A stretch of DNA of 64,000 nucleotides, from assembly GCF_003217255.1 (NCBI RefSeq), contig NZ_QJTE01000001.1, forward strand, positions 186,001 through 250,000, given 5' to 3'. The notes under the pieces were generated by a model. That model saw only the letters and a program-made list of their open reading frames with translations, had not been told where the DNA came from and ran no database searches. This document shows, piece after piece, positions 47,859 to 58,012 of this stretch (its first letter is position 1; every line of letters starts with the position of its first letter). The position numbers and the translations under genes were made by a program. The stretch comes from Pseudoroseicyclus aestuarii (lineage in GTDB: Bacteria; Pseudomonadota; Alphaproteobacteria; Rhodobacterales; Rhodobacteraceae).

Positions 47859-50800
47859 TTACTCCGCCGCCAGCCGCGTCTCTTCGGGCTGCGCCTCGGC
47901 CTTTTTCCGGCGGCCGAAGAGCCGCATCACGACCACGAAGAACAGCGGCACGAAGAGCACGCCCAGCACCGTGGCCGAAAGCGTGCCGCCCAGCACGCCC
48001 GAGCCGATGGCATTGCGCCCGCCCGCGCCCGCGCCGGTCGAAAGGACCAGCGGCAGCACGCCCAGCGAAAAGGCCATGGAGGTCATGACGATGGGCCGGA
48101 AGCGCTGCTGCGCGGCCTCTCGTGTCGCCACGAGGAGCGACTCTCCGCCCTCCAGCCTCTCGCGCGCGAACTCGACGATCAGGATCGCGTTCTTGCCGGT
48201 CAGGCCGACGACCGTCAGCAGGCCGACCTGGAAGAACACCCCGTTCTCGTAGCCGCCCAGCCAGGCCCCGACGAGGGCGCCGAAGATGCCGATCGGCATC
48301 GCCAGCATCACCGCGAAGGGGATCGTCCAGCTTTCGTACAGCGCCGCCAGCGACAGGAAGACCGCCGCGAGCGAGAGCGCGTAGAGCAGGGGGGCCTGGC
48401 TGCCCGATTCCCGCTCTTCCAGCGACAGGCCGGTGAAGGCGACCTGAAAGCCGGGGATCTGCCCCGCCAGCCGCTCGATCTCGGCCAGCGCCTCGCCCGA
48501 GGTCACGCCCTCTGCCGGGTCGCCCTGGATCTGCATCGCCGGGAAGCCATCGTAGCGATTGACCCCCTGCGCCCCCTGCTGCCAGCTTCCGGTGGCGAAG
48601 TTGGCGAAGGGCACCAGCCCGCCCGAGGCATTGCGCACCCGCCATTGTTCAAGGTCCGAGGGGGTGGAACGGCTGTCGGCCTGCCCCTGCACGTAGACCT
48701 TCTTGATCCGGCCCGCGTCGACGAAGTCGTTTACGTAGCGGCCCGCCCAGGCGATCGACAGGATATTGCTGACGTCGCTCGCCGAAAGGCCCATGGCCCC
48801 GGCCTTGCGCCAGTCGATGTCCATGTTGAACTGCGCCGCATCCTCCAGCCCGTTGGGCCGGGCCGAGGCGATCAGCGGGCTTTGTGCCAGAAGGCCCAGC
48901 ATCTGGTTGCGCGCCTGCAGAAGCTCCTCATGCGTCTGCCCGCCGCGTGCCTGCAGGAAGAAGTCGAAGCCCGAGGCATTGCCAAGCTCGGGGATCGCCG
49001 GCGGCACGATGGGAAAGACCATCGCATCCTGGATCTGGCTGAAGGCGCCGAAGGCGCGGCCCGCGATGGCCTGCGCGCTTTGCGAGGGATCGGTCCGCTC
49101 CTCCCAGTCGGTCAGCCGCACGAAGGCGAGGGCCATGTTCTGCCCCTGTCCGCCGAAGCCGAAGCCGGCCACGTCGAAGACGGCGCGCACGTTCTCGGAT
49201 TCGTTCTCGAGGAAATGCGTCTCGACCTGCTCGAGCACGTCCGTGGTGCGGTCCAGCGTGGCGCCGGTCGGCAGCTGGACCATGGTGAAGAGAACGCCCT
49301 GATCCTCTTCCGGCAGGAACCCGGTGGGGGTGCGCAGGAACATCCAGACCATCCCCCCCGCGAGCGAGAGGTAGAGGATGCCGACGATCACGGTGTGCCG
49401 CAGGATCCAGCCGACCGAGCGGCCGTAGCCGCCAAGGACCCGGTCGAAGCCCGCGTTGAACCAGCCGAAGGGGCCGCGCCGCTTGGCGTGGCCGTGCTTC
49501 TGCTTGAGCAGCGTCGCGCAGAGCGCCGGGGTCAGCGTCACGGCGACGATCACCGACAGCACCATGGCCGAGACGATGGTGATCGAGAACTGCTGGTAGA
49601 TGACGCCTGTCGATCCGCCGAAGAAGGCCATCGGCACGAAGACCGCCGAGAGCACCATGGCGATGCCGATCAGCGCGCCGGTGATCTGCCCCATGGACTT
49701 GCGCGTCGCCTCGCGCGGCGAGAGGCCCTCTTCCTCCATCACCCGCTCGACGTTCTCGACCACCACGATGGCGTCGTCGACCAGCAGGCCGATGGCCAGC
49801 ACCAGCGCCAGCATGGTCAGCGTGTTGATGGTATAGCCGAAGACCGCCAGCACCCCGAAGGTACCCAGGATCACGACCGGCACCGCCAGCGTCGGGATCA
49901 GCGTCGCGCGCAGGTTCTGCAGGAACAGAAGCATCACGAGGAAGACCAGAACGATGGCCTCGATCAGCGTGTGCACCACCTCCTCGATCGAGATCTCGAC
50001 GAAGGGCGTGGTGTCGTAGGGGATCACGTAGTCCATCCCTTCGGGGAAGAACTCGGCGAATTCGGCCATCCGCTCCGTCACCGCCTCCGAGACGTTCAGC
50101 GCGTTCGCGCCGGGGGCAAGGCTGACGGCCATGCCGGCGGCGGCCTCGCCGTTGTAGCGGGATTCGAAGGCATAGCTGTCCGAACCGATCTCGACCTCGG
50201 CCACGTCGTCAAGCAGCACGAGCCCGCCGTCCACGTCCGAGCGCAGGACGATCTGCTCGAAATCCTCGGGCGTGCTCAGCAGCGACTGGGCCGTGATCGT
50301 GGCGTTCAGCATCTGCCCTTCGGGGGCGGGGCGGGTGCCGAAAGCGCCGGCCGAGATCTGCGCATTCTCGCTGCTGACGGCATTGACGACATCCGTCGGC
50401 GTCAGCTCGTATGCGGCGAGCCGCGAGGGATCGAGCCAGATGCGCATGGCATATTGCCCGCCGAAGACCTGCACGCTGCCCACGCCCTCGATCCGGCTGA
50501 GCTCGTCCACGAGGTTGCTCGAGAGGTAGTCGCCGAGGTCGGTCTGGTCGTACTCGCCGTTCTCGGCGATCAGCGAGATCACCATCAGGAAGCCGGCGGC
50601 GGATTTCTGCACCCTCACGCCCTGCCGCTGCACCGGCTCGGGCAGCAGCGGGGTGGCCTGGGCCAGCTTGTTCTGCACCTGCACCTGCGCGATGTCCGGG
50701 TCGGTCCCGGTCTCGAAGGTCAGGGTGACGCTGGCCGTCCCCGCCGAGGAGGAGGTCGAGGAGATGTAGCGCATCCCGTCGAGGCCGGTCATCTGCTGCT

Positions 50801-50996
50801 CGATGACCTGCGTGACGGTATTGGCCACGGTCTGCGCCGAGGCGCCGGGATAGCTGGCCGAGACGCTGACGCTGGGCGGTGCGATCTGCGGGTATTGCGC
50901 GATGGGCAGGCGCAGGATCGACAGGATGCCCACGCCCATGATCAGGATCGAGACGACCCAGGCGAAGACCGGGCGGTCGATGAAGAAGCGTGACAT
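47859..50996 (-). CDS. RND multidrug efflux transporter (AcrB/MexB, HAE1 family)
   Basis: A 1045-residue inner-membrane pump. It starts MSRFFIDRPVFAWVVSILIM and has the proton-relay Asp pair in LLVDDAIVVVENVERVMEEE, the FLVMLLFLQNLRATLIPTLAVPVVILGTF helix block and the repeat in the second half (LLTVVGLTGKNAILIVEFARE). It exports drugs or other amphiphiles together with the adaptor encoded just upstream. No outer-membrane channel gene is in the window, so it must use one encoded elsewhere. Confidence 0.95.
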   Translation of the reverse strand: MSRFFIDRPVFAWVVSILIMGVGILSILRLPIAQYPQIAPPSVSVSASYPGASAQTVANTVTQVIEQQMTGLDGMRYISSTSSSAGTASVTLTFETGTDPDIAQVQVQNKLAQATPLLPEPVQRQGVRVQKSAAGFLMVISLIAENGEYDQTDLGDYLSSNLVDELSRIEGVGSVQVFGGQYAMRIWLDPSRLAAYELTPTDVVNAVSSENAQISAGAFGTRPAPEGQMLNATITAQSLLSTPEDFEQIVLRSDVDGGLVLLDDVAEVEIGSDSYAFESRYNGEAAAGMAVSLAPGANALNVSEAVTERMAEFAEFFPEGMDYVIPYDTTPFVEISIEEVVHTLIEAIVLVFLVMLLFLQNLRATLIPTLAVPVVILGTFGVLAVFGYTINTLTMLALVLAIGLLVDDAIVVVENVERVMEEEGLSPREATRKSMGQITGALIGIAMVLSAVFVPMAFFGGSTGVIYQQFSITIVSAMVLSVIVAVTLTPALCATLLKQKHGHAKRRGPFGWFNAGFDRVLGGYGRSVGWILRHTVIVGILYLSLAGGMVWMFLRTPTGFLPEEDQGVLFTMVQLPTGATLDRTTDVLEQVETHFLENESENVRAVFDVAGFGFGGQGQNMALAFVRLTDWEERTDPSQSAQAIAGRAFGAFSQIQDAMVFPIVPPAIPELGNASGFDFFLQARGGQTHEELLQARNQMLGLLAQSPLIASARPNGLEDAAQFNMDIDWRKAGAMGLSASDVSNILSIAWAGRYVNDFVDAGRIKKVYVQGQADSRSTPSDLEQWRVRNASGGLVPFANFATGSWQQGAQGVNRYDGFPAMQIQGDPAEGVTSGEALAEIERLAGQIPGFQVAFTGLSLEERESGSQAPLLYALSLAAVFLSLAALYESWTIPFAVMLAMPIGIFGALVGAWLGGYENGVFFQVGLLTVVGLTGKNAILIVEFARERLEGGESLLVATREAAQQRFRPIVMTSMAFSLGVLPLVLSTGAGAGGRNAIGSGVLGGTLSATVLGVLFVPLFFVVVMRLFGRRKKAEAQPEETRLAAE

Positions 50997-50998
50997 GT

Positions 50999-52201
50999 TT
51001 ATTCGCCCTCTGCGCTGGCGGCTTCGGGCGCGCCGTCGGTCTCGGCCTGTTCGCCCTCGGCCTGTGCGGCCTCCTGCGGCGCGGCCCCCTCTGGCTCCTG
51101 CGGAGAGACCGGGGCGCCGGGCGCGGCGTTCTGCCCGCCGGTGACGATAAGGCGGTCACCCGCTTCGATGCCGCCCGTGACGACCCAGTCGGCGCCGCGA
51201 TCCTGCCGGATCGTCAGCGCGCGTTGCTCGACGATGTTGTCCTCGCCCACGACGAGGGCGAGGGGGCTGCCGCGGCGGTCGCGCGTCACGGCCTGCTGCG
51301 GCACGAGGACGGCGTCCGGAACGGTGCCCGTCGGCATCTCGACCTGAACGTACATGCCCGGCAGCAGCAGCCCGTCGGAATTGCCGAAGGTGATGCGCAG
51401 CACGACCACGCCTGTCTGCTCGTCGACGAAGGGTTCGGCGGCGGACAGCGTGCCGGCATAGGGATAGCGGCTGCCATCGGCGAGGATCAGCGTCACCTCG
51501 GAGGGGGCATCGCCCTCCTGCGCCTGCTCCGCCGCGTCGCGGCGCCAGGCGATCAGCTCGGCCGCCGATTGCGTGACGTCGACGTCGACGGGATCGAGCT
51601 GGCGGATCGTCGTCAGGGCCGTCGCCTGTCCGGCGGTCACGAGCTCGCCCGCGCTAACCTCGGAAAAGCCGATCTCGCCCGTCAGCAGGGCGCGCACATC
51701 GGTGCGGTCGAGGTCGATCTGGGCGGTCTGAAGCTGCGCCTGCGCGACCTGAAGCTGCGCCTGCGCCGCGTCGCGGGTCGAGACGGCGGTATCCTCGGTC
51801 GACTGGCTGCTGATCCCGCGCTCCTGCAACTGCTGCACGCGCTCGGCCTCGCGCTCGGCGGCGCGAAGCTGCGCCTCGGCCTGCGCGACCGCCGCCTCGG
51901 CCGAGGCATAGGCGGCCTCGTAGCTGGCCCGGTCGATACGGTAGAGGACATCGCCCTCCTCGACATGGCTACCTTCGGTGAACAGCCGCTCGGTGATGAT
52001 GCCGCTGACCTGCGGGCGCACCTCGGCCTGCGCCGAGGCGCGGACCCGGCCGGGCAGCGTCGCGGTCAGCGTGACGTCCTGCGGCTGCATGGTCTGCACC
52101 GTCACCGCGGCGGGCGGCTGCCCCTCCTGGGCAGAGGCCGCGCCGGCCAGGGCCAGGCACAGGGCGATCGCGGGTCGGATGAGGCGCAGCGCTGCGGGCA
52201 T
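50999..52201 (-). CDS. RND efflux periplasmic adaptor (AcrA/MexA family)
   Basis: A 400-residue membrane-fusion protein: signal peptide MPAALRLIRPAIALCLALAGAASA, lipoyl halves (VRPQVSGIITERLFTEGSHVEEGDVLYRID), a helical hairpin rich in A/E/Q (about residues 90-150), beta-barrel and C-terminal domains. The last ~40 residues are an acidic Glu/Ala tail. It has no lipobox Cys, so it is probably not lipidated, unlike E. coli AcrA. The start at 52201 is set by the signal peptide. It lies 2 bases before the pump gene. Confidence 0.92.
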   Translation of the reverse strand: MPAALRLIRPAIALCLALAGAASAQEGQPPAAVTVQTMQPQDVTLTATLPGRVRASAQAEVRPQVSGIITERLFTEGSHVEEGDVLYRIDRASYEAAYASAEAAVAQAEAQLRAAEREAERVQQLQERGISSQSTEDTAVSTRDAAQAQLQVAQAQLQTAQIDLDRTDVRALLTGEIGFSEVSAGELVTAGQATALTTIRQLDPVDVDVTQSAAELIAWRRDAAEQAQEGDAPSEVTLILADGSRYPYAGTLSAAEPFVDEQTGVVVLRITFGNSDGLLLPGMYVQVEMPTGTVPDAVLVPQQAVTRDRRGSPLALVVGEDNIVEQRALTIRQDRGADWVVTGGIEAGDRLIVTGGQNAAPGAPVSPQEPEGAAPQEAAQAEGEQAETDGAPEAASAEGE

Positions 52202-52259
52202 CGGGAAGCTCCTTGTGGTCACACGGCATGGAAGAGGGACTGCCGCGCCGCCGCGGGCT

Positions 52260-52285
52260 TTTACAAAACGCGCCGGTATTGTAAA
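52260..52285. promoter_or_regulatory. TetR-family operator candidate
   Basis: A perfect inverted repeat, TTTACAA and TTGTAAA separated by 12 bases, lies in the 148-base gap between the divergent adaptor and TetR genes. Its position covers both promoters, as with AcrR/MexR-type sites. Confidence 0.6.
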
Positions 52286-52349
52286 CAGTTGGTGCTGCAC
52301 AATCATCGTGCGGGGGCTAGGTATGCCCCACCCGGGAGGAGGAACCGTC

Positions 52350-52997
52350 ATGGCAGCCAAGCCGGAGGAGACGGCGCCGAAGCGGCGGGGGCGCCCCGTC
52401 GTTCTGAGCGCGGAGGAGCGGCGCGCGCTGATCCTCGATGCCGTGGGCGCGGTCTTTGCCGACGGCGGGATGGAGACGCTGACCATGACCGCCGTGGCCG
52501 AGAGGGCGGGCATGTCCAAGCGCACGCTCTACGACCTCTACACCGACCAGACGAGCCTGATCCTCGCCTTCATGGAGCGGCTGCGGAACGGCTTCTTCCG
52601 GCCCCTCGACCCCGCGGACGAGGCGCTGCCGCTGGAAGACCGGCTGCGGCAGATGCTCGAGCCGCGGCTCGACCTGCCGATCTCCGAGCTGCCGATCGAG
52701 GTGCTGCGCATCGGCGTCGCCTCCGGCGGGACCGATCCGCTTCTGGGGCGGGCCTGCCTTGAGCGGGGACCATGCGCCCTGCGCGAGATGATCCGCGCGG
52801 AGCTGGATCGCGGCGTCGCGCGGGGGGAACTGCCGCCGACGGATACCGCCCAGGCAGCCGCGCTGCTGAAGGACATGGTGCAGATCCCGGTCCTCGACCT
52901 GCTGCTCGATCCCGCGCGGCGCCCCTCGTTGGCAGAGATGCGGGCCCGCTTCGAGCTGGGCCTGACCGTCTTCCTGCGCGGCACGGACGCGCGCTAG
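52350..52997 (+). CDS. TetR/AcrR family transcriptional regulator
   Basis: A 215-residue repressor with an N-terminal helix-turn-helix (RRALILDAVGAVFADGGMETLTMTAVAERAGMSKRTLYDLY, about residues 23-65) preceded by an AT-hook-like KRRGRP. The C-terminal ligand domain is helical. GGAGGAGG precedes the ATG at 52350. It diverges from the RND genes and probably represses them through the palindrome in between. Confidence 0.92.
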   Translation: MAAKPEETAPKRRGRPVVLSAEERRALILDAVGAVFADGGMETLTMTAVAERAGMSKRTLYDLYTDQTSLILAFMERLRNGFFRPLDPADEALPLEDRLRQMLEPRLDLPISELPIEVLRIGVASGGTDPLLGRACLERGPCALREMIRAELDRGVARGELPPTDTAQAAALLKDMVQIPVLDLLLDPARRPSLAEMRARFELGLTVFLRGTDAR

Positions 52998-53057
52998 CCG
53001 CGCCCCCACCGGGTCTGGCTCTGGCGCTGCGCCGCGCGCTGGGGCAGGGAAGGGGGC

Positions 53058-53879
53058 ATGCGCCTTCTTCTTCTCACCGCCCTCGCGATGACGGCCTTCG
53101 CCGCGAATTCCGTCCTGACCCGCCTCGGCGTTGCGCAATACGGCACCGCGCCCGAGGCCTTTGCCGTGATCCGCGCCGCCTCGGGGGCGCTGGTGCTTTG
53201 TCTGCTGGCCTGGGCGCGCGGCGGCGGGCCGGCCTGGCGGCGGGCGGGGCTTTGGGATGCGGCGGCGCTGGCGCTTTACCTTGCGGGCTTCAGCCTCGCC
53301 TACCGCAGCCTCGACACCGGCACCGGCGCGCTGATCCTTTTCGGCGGGGTGCAGATCACCATGTTCGCCGGCGCCGTTCTGGGCGGAGAGCGGGTGCCGC
53401 TCTTGCGATGGATCGGCGCGGGCGTCGCGCTGCTGGGCCTTGCGGTGCTGCTGCGCCCCGGCGGGCAGATCGCGCCGCTGGGGGCGGGGCTGATGGCGGC
53501 CTCGGCGCTGGGCTGGGGCCTCTTCTCGCTGCGCGGGCGCGGCGTGCGCGATCCGCTGGCCGCCTCTGCCGCCGCCTTCGCGCTGGCCACGCCGATGCTG
53601 CTGCCGCTCCTCGCCCTGTCGGGGCCGGTGACGGCCGGCGGCGCGCTGACCGCCATGCTCGCCGGGGCGGTGACCTCGGGGCTGGGCTACTGGCTGTGGT
53701 ACGGCCTTCTGCCGCGGCTGGGCGCGACGCGGGCCTCTGTGGCGCAGCTGTCGGTGCCCGTGCTCGCGGCGCTGGGCGGCTTGATGCTGGGCGAGGCGCT
53801 GACGGCCCGGCTGATCCTCTCTTCGGCCATCGTGATCGGCGGGCTCGCCCTGTCGCTTCTGCCGCAGCGGAACCCCTGA
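53058..53879 (+). CDS. EamA/DMT family transporter
   Basis: A 273-residue membrane protein with ten hydrophobic segments in two EamA repeats (for example GALILFGGVQITMFAGAVLGGERVP and VAQLSVPVLAALGGLMLGEALTARL). Family members export or import amino acids and metabolites; the substrate is unknown. It stands alone between the TetR gene and the metallopeptidase gene. Confidence 0.9.
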   Translation: MRLLLLTALAMTAFAANSVLTRLGVAQYGTAPEAFAVIRAASGALVLCLLAWARGGGPAWRRAGLWDAAALALYLAGFSLAYRSLDTGTGALILFGGVQITMFAGAVLGGERVPLLRWIGAGVALLGLAVLLRPGGQIAPLGAGLMAASALGWGLFSLRGRGVRDPLAASAAAFALATPMLLPLLALSGPVTAGGALTAMLAGAVTSGLGYWLWYGLLPRLGATRASVAQLSVPVLAALGGLMLGEALTARLILSSAIVIGGLALSLLPQRNP

Positions 53880-53921
53880 GGCAGCGGGGCGTTAAGCCGC
53901 GCCGTTGACCCCCGAGAGCCC

Positions 53922-55031
53922 ATGAAACTGTTTCACTGCCCGCACTGCGGACAAACCCTCTATTTCGAGAACGAAAGCTGCCTCAATTGCAGCCGCACGG
54001 TCGGCTATTCGCCCGACCTCGGCACGATGACCAGCCTCAGGCCCGAGGGGCCGCGCTGGATCGCGGATGCCGATCCCGATCCTTCTGCCCGCTACCGCTT
54101 CTGCGCCAACTGGGAGCAGGGCGCCTGCAACTGGCTTATCCCGGCGCCCGAGACGGCGCCGGTCAAGGAAGGCGCGCTCTGCACCGCCTGCCGTCACAAC
54201 CGGATGATCCCCGATCTGTCGGCGCCCGAGGCGAAGGCCCGCTGGATCCGGATCGAGACTGCCAAGCGCCGGCTGATCTACACGCTGCTGCGCCTCGGCC
54301 TGCCGCTGCCGCTTGCCGGCACGGGCCATCCAGAGCCGCTGATCTTCGATTTCCTCAGCCAGGAGGGCAGCGCCGAGCCGGTGATGACCGGCCATGCCTC
54401 GGGCGTGGTGACCATCGCCCTTGAAGAGGCCGACGATGCCGAGCGCGAGAAGCGCCGCATCGGCATGGGCGAGGACTATCGCACCCTGCTGGGCCACTTC
54501 CGCCACGAGATCGGCCATTACTACTGGGATCTGCTGGTGCGCGACGGTGGCCATCTCGAGGCCTGCCGCGCGCGTTTCGGCGACGACCGCGAGGATTACC
54601 AAGGGGCGCTGAACCGGCATTACGAGAACGGCCCGCCCGCGGACTGGGCCGAACGCCACGTCTCGCCCTATGCCAGCATGCACCCATGGGAGGATTGGGC
54701 CGAGACCTGGGCGCATTACCTGCACATCGTCGATACGCTGGAAATGGCCGGCTCGCTTGGCCTGACGATCTACAGCGCTGTCGGCGCCCCGGACGAGGCG
54801 GTGATCGCCGGCCAGGTCGATTTCGACCCCATGCGCCTGCAGGAGGTCGCGCCCCTGATGCGGGCCTGGGTGCCGGTCTCGACCGCGCTCAATGCGCTGA
54901 ACCGGGCGATGGGGCAGGCGGATATCTATCCCTTCGTGCTGCCCGAACCGGCGGTCGAGAAGATCGGCTTCGTCCAGCGCCTCGTGCAGGAGGCGCGGGA
55001 TCAGGGCAGCAGAGGCTCGAGCGGGTCGTAA
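53922..55031 (+). CDS. putative zinc-binding metallopeptidase with N-terminal zinc ribbon
   Basis: A 369-residue protein. The N-terminal CPHCG...CLNC zinc ribbon is followed by a second Cys cluster (RFCANWEQGACN, LCTACRHN) and a zincin active site HFRHEIGHYYWDLL near residue 195. The third ligand is probably E or H in HPWEDWAETWAHYLH near residue 245. This family is widespread in alphaproteobacteria but its substrates are not known. Its 3' end overlaps the convergent Nudix gene by 31 bases. Confidence 0.88.
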   Translation: MKLFHCPHCGQTLYFENESCLNCSRTVGYSPDLGTMTSLRPEGPRWIADADPDPSARYRFCANWEQGACNWLIPAPETAPVKEGALCTACRHNRMIPDLSAPEAKARWIRIETAKRRLIYTLLRLGLPLPLAGTGHPEPLIFDFLSQEGSAEPVMTGHASGVVTIALEEADDAEREKRRIGMGEDYRTLLGHFRHEIGHYYWDLLVRDGGHLEACRARFGDDREDYQGALNRHYENGPPADWAERHVSPYASMHPWEDWAETWAHYLHIVDTLEMAGSLGLTIYSAVGAPDEAVIAGQVDFDPMRLQEVAPLMRAWVPVSTALNALNRAMGQADIYPFVLPEPAVEKIGFVQRLVQEARDQGSRGSSGS

Positions 55032-55462
55032 AGCAGGGGCTCTGCTGCCCGGGCGGGCCAGGCCGCGGCCTTCAGCCCCTCGGGCTTGACCCGCAGCCCC
55101 TCCATCTGATCTCGCGTCACCCAGCGCCGGGCGCCGACGACGCCCTCCGTGTCGCGCCAGTCGCCCTCGGGGTCGCCGGCGAGCAGGCGGCAGCGAAAGA
55201 AGACCTCGACCTGATGAAAGCCCCGCTCGGGATCGTGGAACTCGTTCACCAGGCACGGCGCGTCGACGGCGATCTCCAGCCCCGTCTCTTCCTGCACCTC
55301 GCGCTGCAGGTTCTGCGGCAGAGAGTCATGCGCAAGGACGCCGCCACCGGGCGCGCACCACAGATCCGTCCGGCCTGCATAGGCATTGACCAGCAGCAGC
55401 CGGTCCTCGTGCAGCAGGACGGCGCGCACGGCGAGGCGGGGCAAGGGGGCAGGGGGCGTCAT
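55001..55462 (-). CDS. Nudix hydrolase
   Basis: A 153-residue protein with a Nudix box GGVLAHD-x7-REVQEETGL, matching the consensus except that the first Glu is Asp. The two catalytic Glu in QEETG are present. Substrate (nucleoside diphosphate derivative) cannot be assigned. Start at 55462 (MTPPAPL). It runs tail-to-tail into the metallopeptidase gene. Confidence 0.85.
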   Translation of the reverse strand: MTPPAPLPRLAVRAVLLHEDRLLLVNAYAGRTDLWCAPGGGVLAHDSLPQNLQREVQEETGLEIAVDAPCLVNEFHDPERGFHQVEVFFRCRLLAGDPEGDWRDTEGVVGARRWVTRDQMEGLRVKPEGLKAAAWPARAAEPLLYDPLEPLLP

Positions 55463-55536
55463 CGCGCGCAGCCTGCGTCCCGGCGCCGGTCCGCGCAAGG
55501 CCCCGCATCAGGGCTGGACATGGGCCGCGGCGCGCT

Positions 55537-56403
55537 ATGATCGCTGTCATGCAAAGACGCAGAACGATCGCACGCACCACCGTGCTGGCCGCGGGGGCCG
55601 GCACCCTTGGGCTGTTGCTCGCCCGGCAGGCGCTGCGCCGCGCCACCCGGCCGAACCGGGGCGACTGCGTCGTGCTGCTGCACGGGCTGGGGCGCACGCG
55701 GCTGTCCTTTCTGGCGCTGGAGCGGGCGCTGCGCCGCGACGGCTACGACGTGGTCAATATCGGCTACCCCTCGACCCGCGCGCCGATAGACGCGCTGGCC
55801 GAGGCGGTGCTGCCGGTCGCGCTGGCGCGCTGCGGCGGGCGGCGGGTGCATTTCGTCACCCATTCGATGGGCGCCATCCTGCTGCGCTTCTGGCTGCAGA
55901 ACCACCCCGAGGCGCTGGACGGGCGCAGGCAGCTTGGCCGGACGGTCATGCTGGCCCCGCCCAACCGCGGCTCGCAACTCGCCGAGGCGATGATGCGGCT
56001 GCGCGCCTTCGGCTGGCTGAACGGTCCGGCGGGCTACCAGCTGGGCACGGCGGCCGAGAGCGTGCCGAACCTTCTGCCGCAGCCCGACTATCCTGTCGGC
56101 ATCATCGCCGGCTCGCTCTCGCTGAACCCGCTGTACTCGCGCTTCATCGTGGGGCCGGACGACGGCAAGGTTGCGGTCGAGGATACCCGGCTCGATGGGG
56201 CGGCGGATCACATCACCCTGCCGGTCAGCCACAGCTTCATGATGAATGACCCGCAGGTCATGGCGCAGGTGCGGCTGTTCCTCGAAGAGGGTTACTTCGA
56301 TCACGCGAGGCCAGTGCGCTGGCCGCTGGCCTGGGCCGCGCCCCGCCCGCCGAAGGTGCCGGCGGGCCGGGTCGGGGACAGGGTCGGGGCGACGCGGCGC
56401 TAG
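55537..56403 (+). CDS. alpha/beta hydrolase, lipase-like, membrane-anchored
   Basis: A 288-residue hydrolase with an N-terminal twin-Arg-like or anchor segment ([26 protein letters not shown]), the [14 protein letters not shown] oxyanion loop, nucleophile Ser in [11 protein letters not shown], a probable acid in [14 protein letters not shown] and His in LPVSHSFMM. It resembles small triacylglycerol lipase/acetyltransferase-like proteins. A second start at 55549 is possible. Its end overlaps the convergent purK by 4 bases. Confidence 0.8.
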   Translation: MIAVMQRRRTIARTTVLAAGAGTLGLLLARQALRRATRPNRGDCVVLLHGLGRTRLSFLALERALRRDGYDVVNIGYPSTRAPIDALAEAVLPVALARCGGRRVHFVTHSMGAILLRFWLQNHPEALDGRRQLGRTVMLAPPNRGSQLAEAMMRLRAFGWLNGPAGYQLGTAAESVPNLLPQPDYPVGIIAGSLSLNPLYSRFIVGPDDGKVAVEDTRLDGAADHITLPVSHSFMMNDPQVMAQVRLFLEEGYFDHARPVRWPLAWAAPRPPKVPAGRVGDRVGATRR

Positions 56404-57467
56404 GCCGGGCCGGTCACCCGGTTCACGTGCCCCATCTTGCGGCCGGGCCGCGCCTCGGCCTTGCCGTAAAGATGCAGCGCCGCACCCGAGGCGGCGATCC
56501 CCTCAAGCTCGGCCACGTCGTCGCCGATCAGGTTCTCCATCACCACGTCCGAATGGCGCGTCCCGTCGCCCAGCGGCCAGCCGGCGACGGCGCGGATGTG
56601 CTGCTCGAACTGGTCGATGGTGCAGCCGTTCTGCGTCCAGTGGCCGGAGTTGTGGACCCGCGGCGCGATCTCGTTCACCAGAAGGCCCTCGGGCGTGACG
56701 AAAAGCTCGACCCCCAGCACGCCGACGTAATCGAGTGCCGAGAGGATGCGCCCGGCGATCAGCACGGCATCGGCGGCCTGCCCCTCGCTGATCGCGGCGG
56801 GAACGGTGGTGCGGCGCAGGATGCCGCCCTCGTGCCGGTTCTCGCCCGGATCGAAGCAGGCCACGGGCCCCGAGGTGCCGCGCGCCCCGATCACCGAGAC
56901 CTCGCGCTCGAACTCGACCAGCCCTTCGAGGATCGCGGGCGCATGGCCGATGGCCTCCAGCGCCGCCTCGATATCCTCGGGGCCGGAGATCCGCGCCTGT
57001 CCCTTGCCATCGTAGCCCAGCCGCCGCGTCTTCAGGATCGCCGGGGCGCCGATCTCCTCCAGCGCGCTGGCGAGGCTTTCGGCATCCTCGACCGGGGCAT
57101 AGGGCGCGACCTTCAGCCCCAGCTCGGTGAGAAACTGCTTTTCCGTCAGCCGGTCCTGCGAGACGCTCAGCGCGCGGCGGTTCGGCCGGATCGGCGCATG
57201 GCGGGCGATCACCTCCAGCGCTTCGGCGGGGATGTTCTCGAACTCGTAGGTGACGACATCGACGGCGCGGGCAAAGGCTTCGAGCGCGGCCTCGTCCTCC
57301 CACGGCGCGCAGGTCGCCTCGCGCGCGACCTCGGCGGCGGGGCCGTCCGGGGCGGGGTCGAAGACATGGACATGCAGCCCCAGCCGGCTGGCCGCGACGG
57401 CCAGCATCCGGCCCAGCTGACCGCCGCCCAGGATGCCGATGGTGCTGTTCGCGGCCAGTTCAGTCAT
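56400..57467 (-). CDS. purK: 5-(carboxyamino)imidazole ribonucleotide synthase
   Basis: A 355-residue ATP-grasp enzyme of purine synthesis that carboxylates AIR with bicarbonate. It starts with the dinucleotide-fold block [17 protein letters not shown], followed by [26 protein letters not shown] and the ATP-grasp metal site [24 protein letters not shown]. Its ATG overlaps the purE stop by 8 bases. Confidence 0.97.
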   Translation of the reverse strand: MTELAANSTIGILGGGQLGRMLAVAASRLGLHVHVFDPAPDGPAAEVAREATCAPWEDEAALEAFARAVDVVTYEFENIPAEALEVIARHAPIRPNRRALSVSQDRLTEKQFLTELGLKVAPYAPVEDAESLASALEEIGAPAILKTRRLGYDGKGQARISGPEDIEAALEAIGHAPAILEGLVEFEREVSVIGARGTSGPVACFDPGENRHEGGILRRTTVPAAISEGQAADAVLIAGRILSALDYVGVLGVELFVTPEGLLVNEIAPRVHNSGHWTQNGCTIDQFEQHIRAVAGWPLGDGTRHSDVVMENLIGDDVAELEGIAASGAALHLYGKAEARPGRKMGHVNRVTGPA

Positions 57468-57945
57468 CTTCAGGCTCCTCCGGGATCGAGGCCGAGAGCG
57501 CGGCGCGCCACGCGGCCAGGCGCTGCGCCAGCGCGGGATCGGACAGGGCGAGGATCTGCGCCGCCATCAGCCCGGCATTGGCCGCGCCCGGCCCGCCGAT
57601 GGCCATGGTGGCGACCGGGAAGCCGCGCGGCATCTGCACGATGGAATACAGCGAATCGACGCCCTGCAGGGCGCGGGTCTGCATCGGCACGCCGATCACC
57701 GGGACCAGCGTCTTGCTGGCCATCATGCCCGGCAGATGCGCCGCGCCGCCGGCGCCCGCCACGATGGCTTTCAGCCCGCGCTCGGCCGCCGTGCGCCCGT
57801 AATCCCAGAGCCTGTCCGGCGTGCGGTGGGCCGAGACGATGCGCGTCTCGTAGGGCACCTCGAGAGCGTCCAGCATCGCCGCCGCCTCCTTCAGCACCGG
57901 CCAGTCGGACTGGCTGCCCATGATGATGCCGACTTCCGCCCCCAT
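57460..57945 (-). CDS. purE: N5-carboxyaminoimidazole ribonucleotide mutase
   Basis: A 161-residue class I PurE, the partner step after PurK. The signature [17 protein letters not shown] is at the N-terminus, the catalytic His is in [10 protein letters not shown], and the [15 protein letters not shown] block contacts the substrate. AGGAGG stands 7 bases before the ATG. Confidence 0.97.
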   Translation of the reverse strand: MGAEVGIIMGSQSDWPVLKEAAAMLDALEVPYETRIVSAHRTPDRLWDYGRTAAERGLKAIVAGAGGAAHLPGMMASKTLVPVIGVPMQTRALQGVDSLYSIVQMPRGFPVATMAIGGPGAANAGLMAAQILALSDPALAQRLAAWRAALSASIPEEPEDD

Positions 57946-58012
57946 GGCGCCCTCCTGCTGATGCAGGCGGCACTATACCGGGCAGGGCGGGCGCCGCAAT
58001 CCGCCCGGGGCC

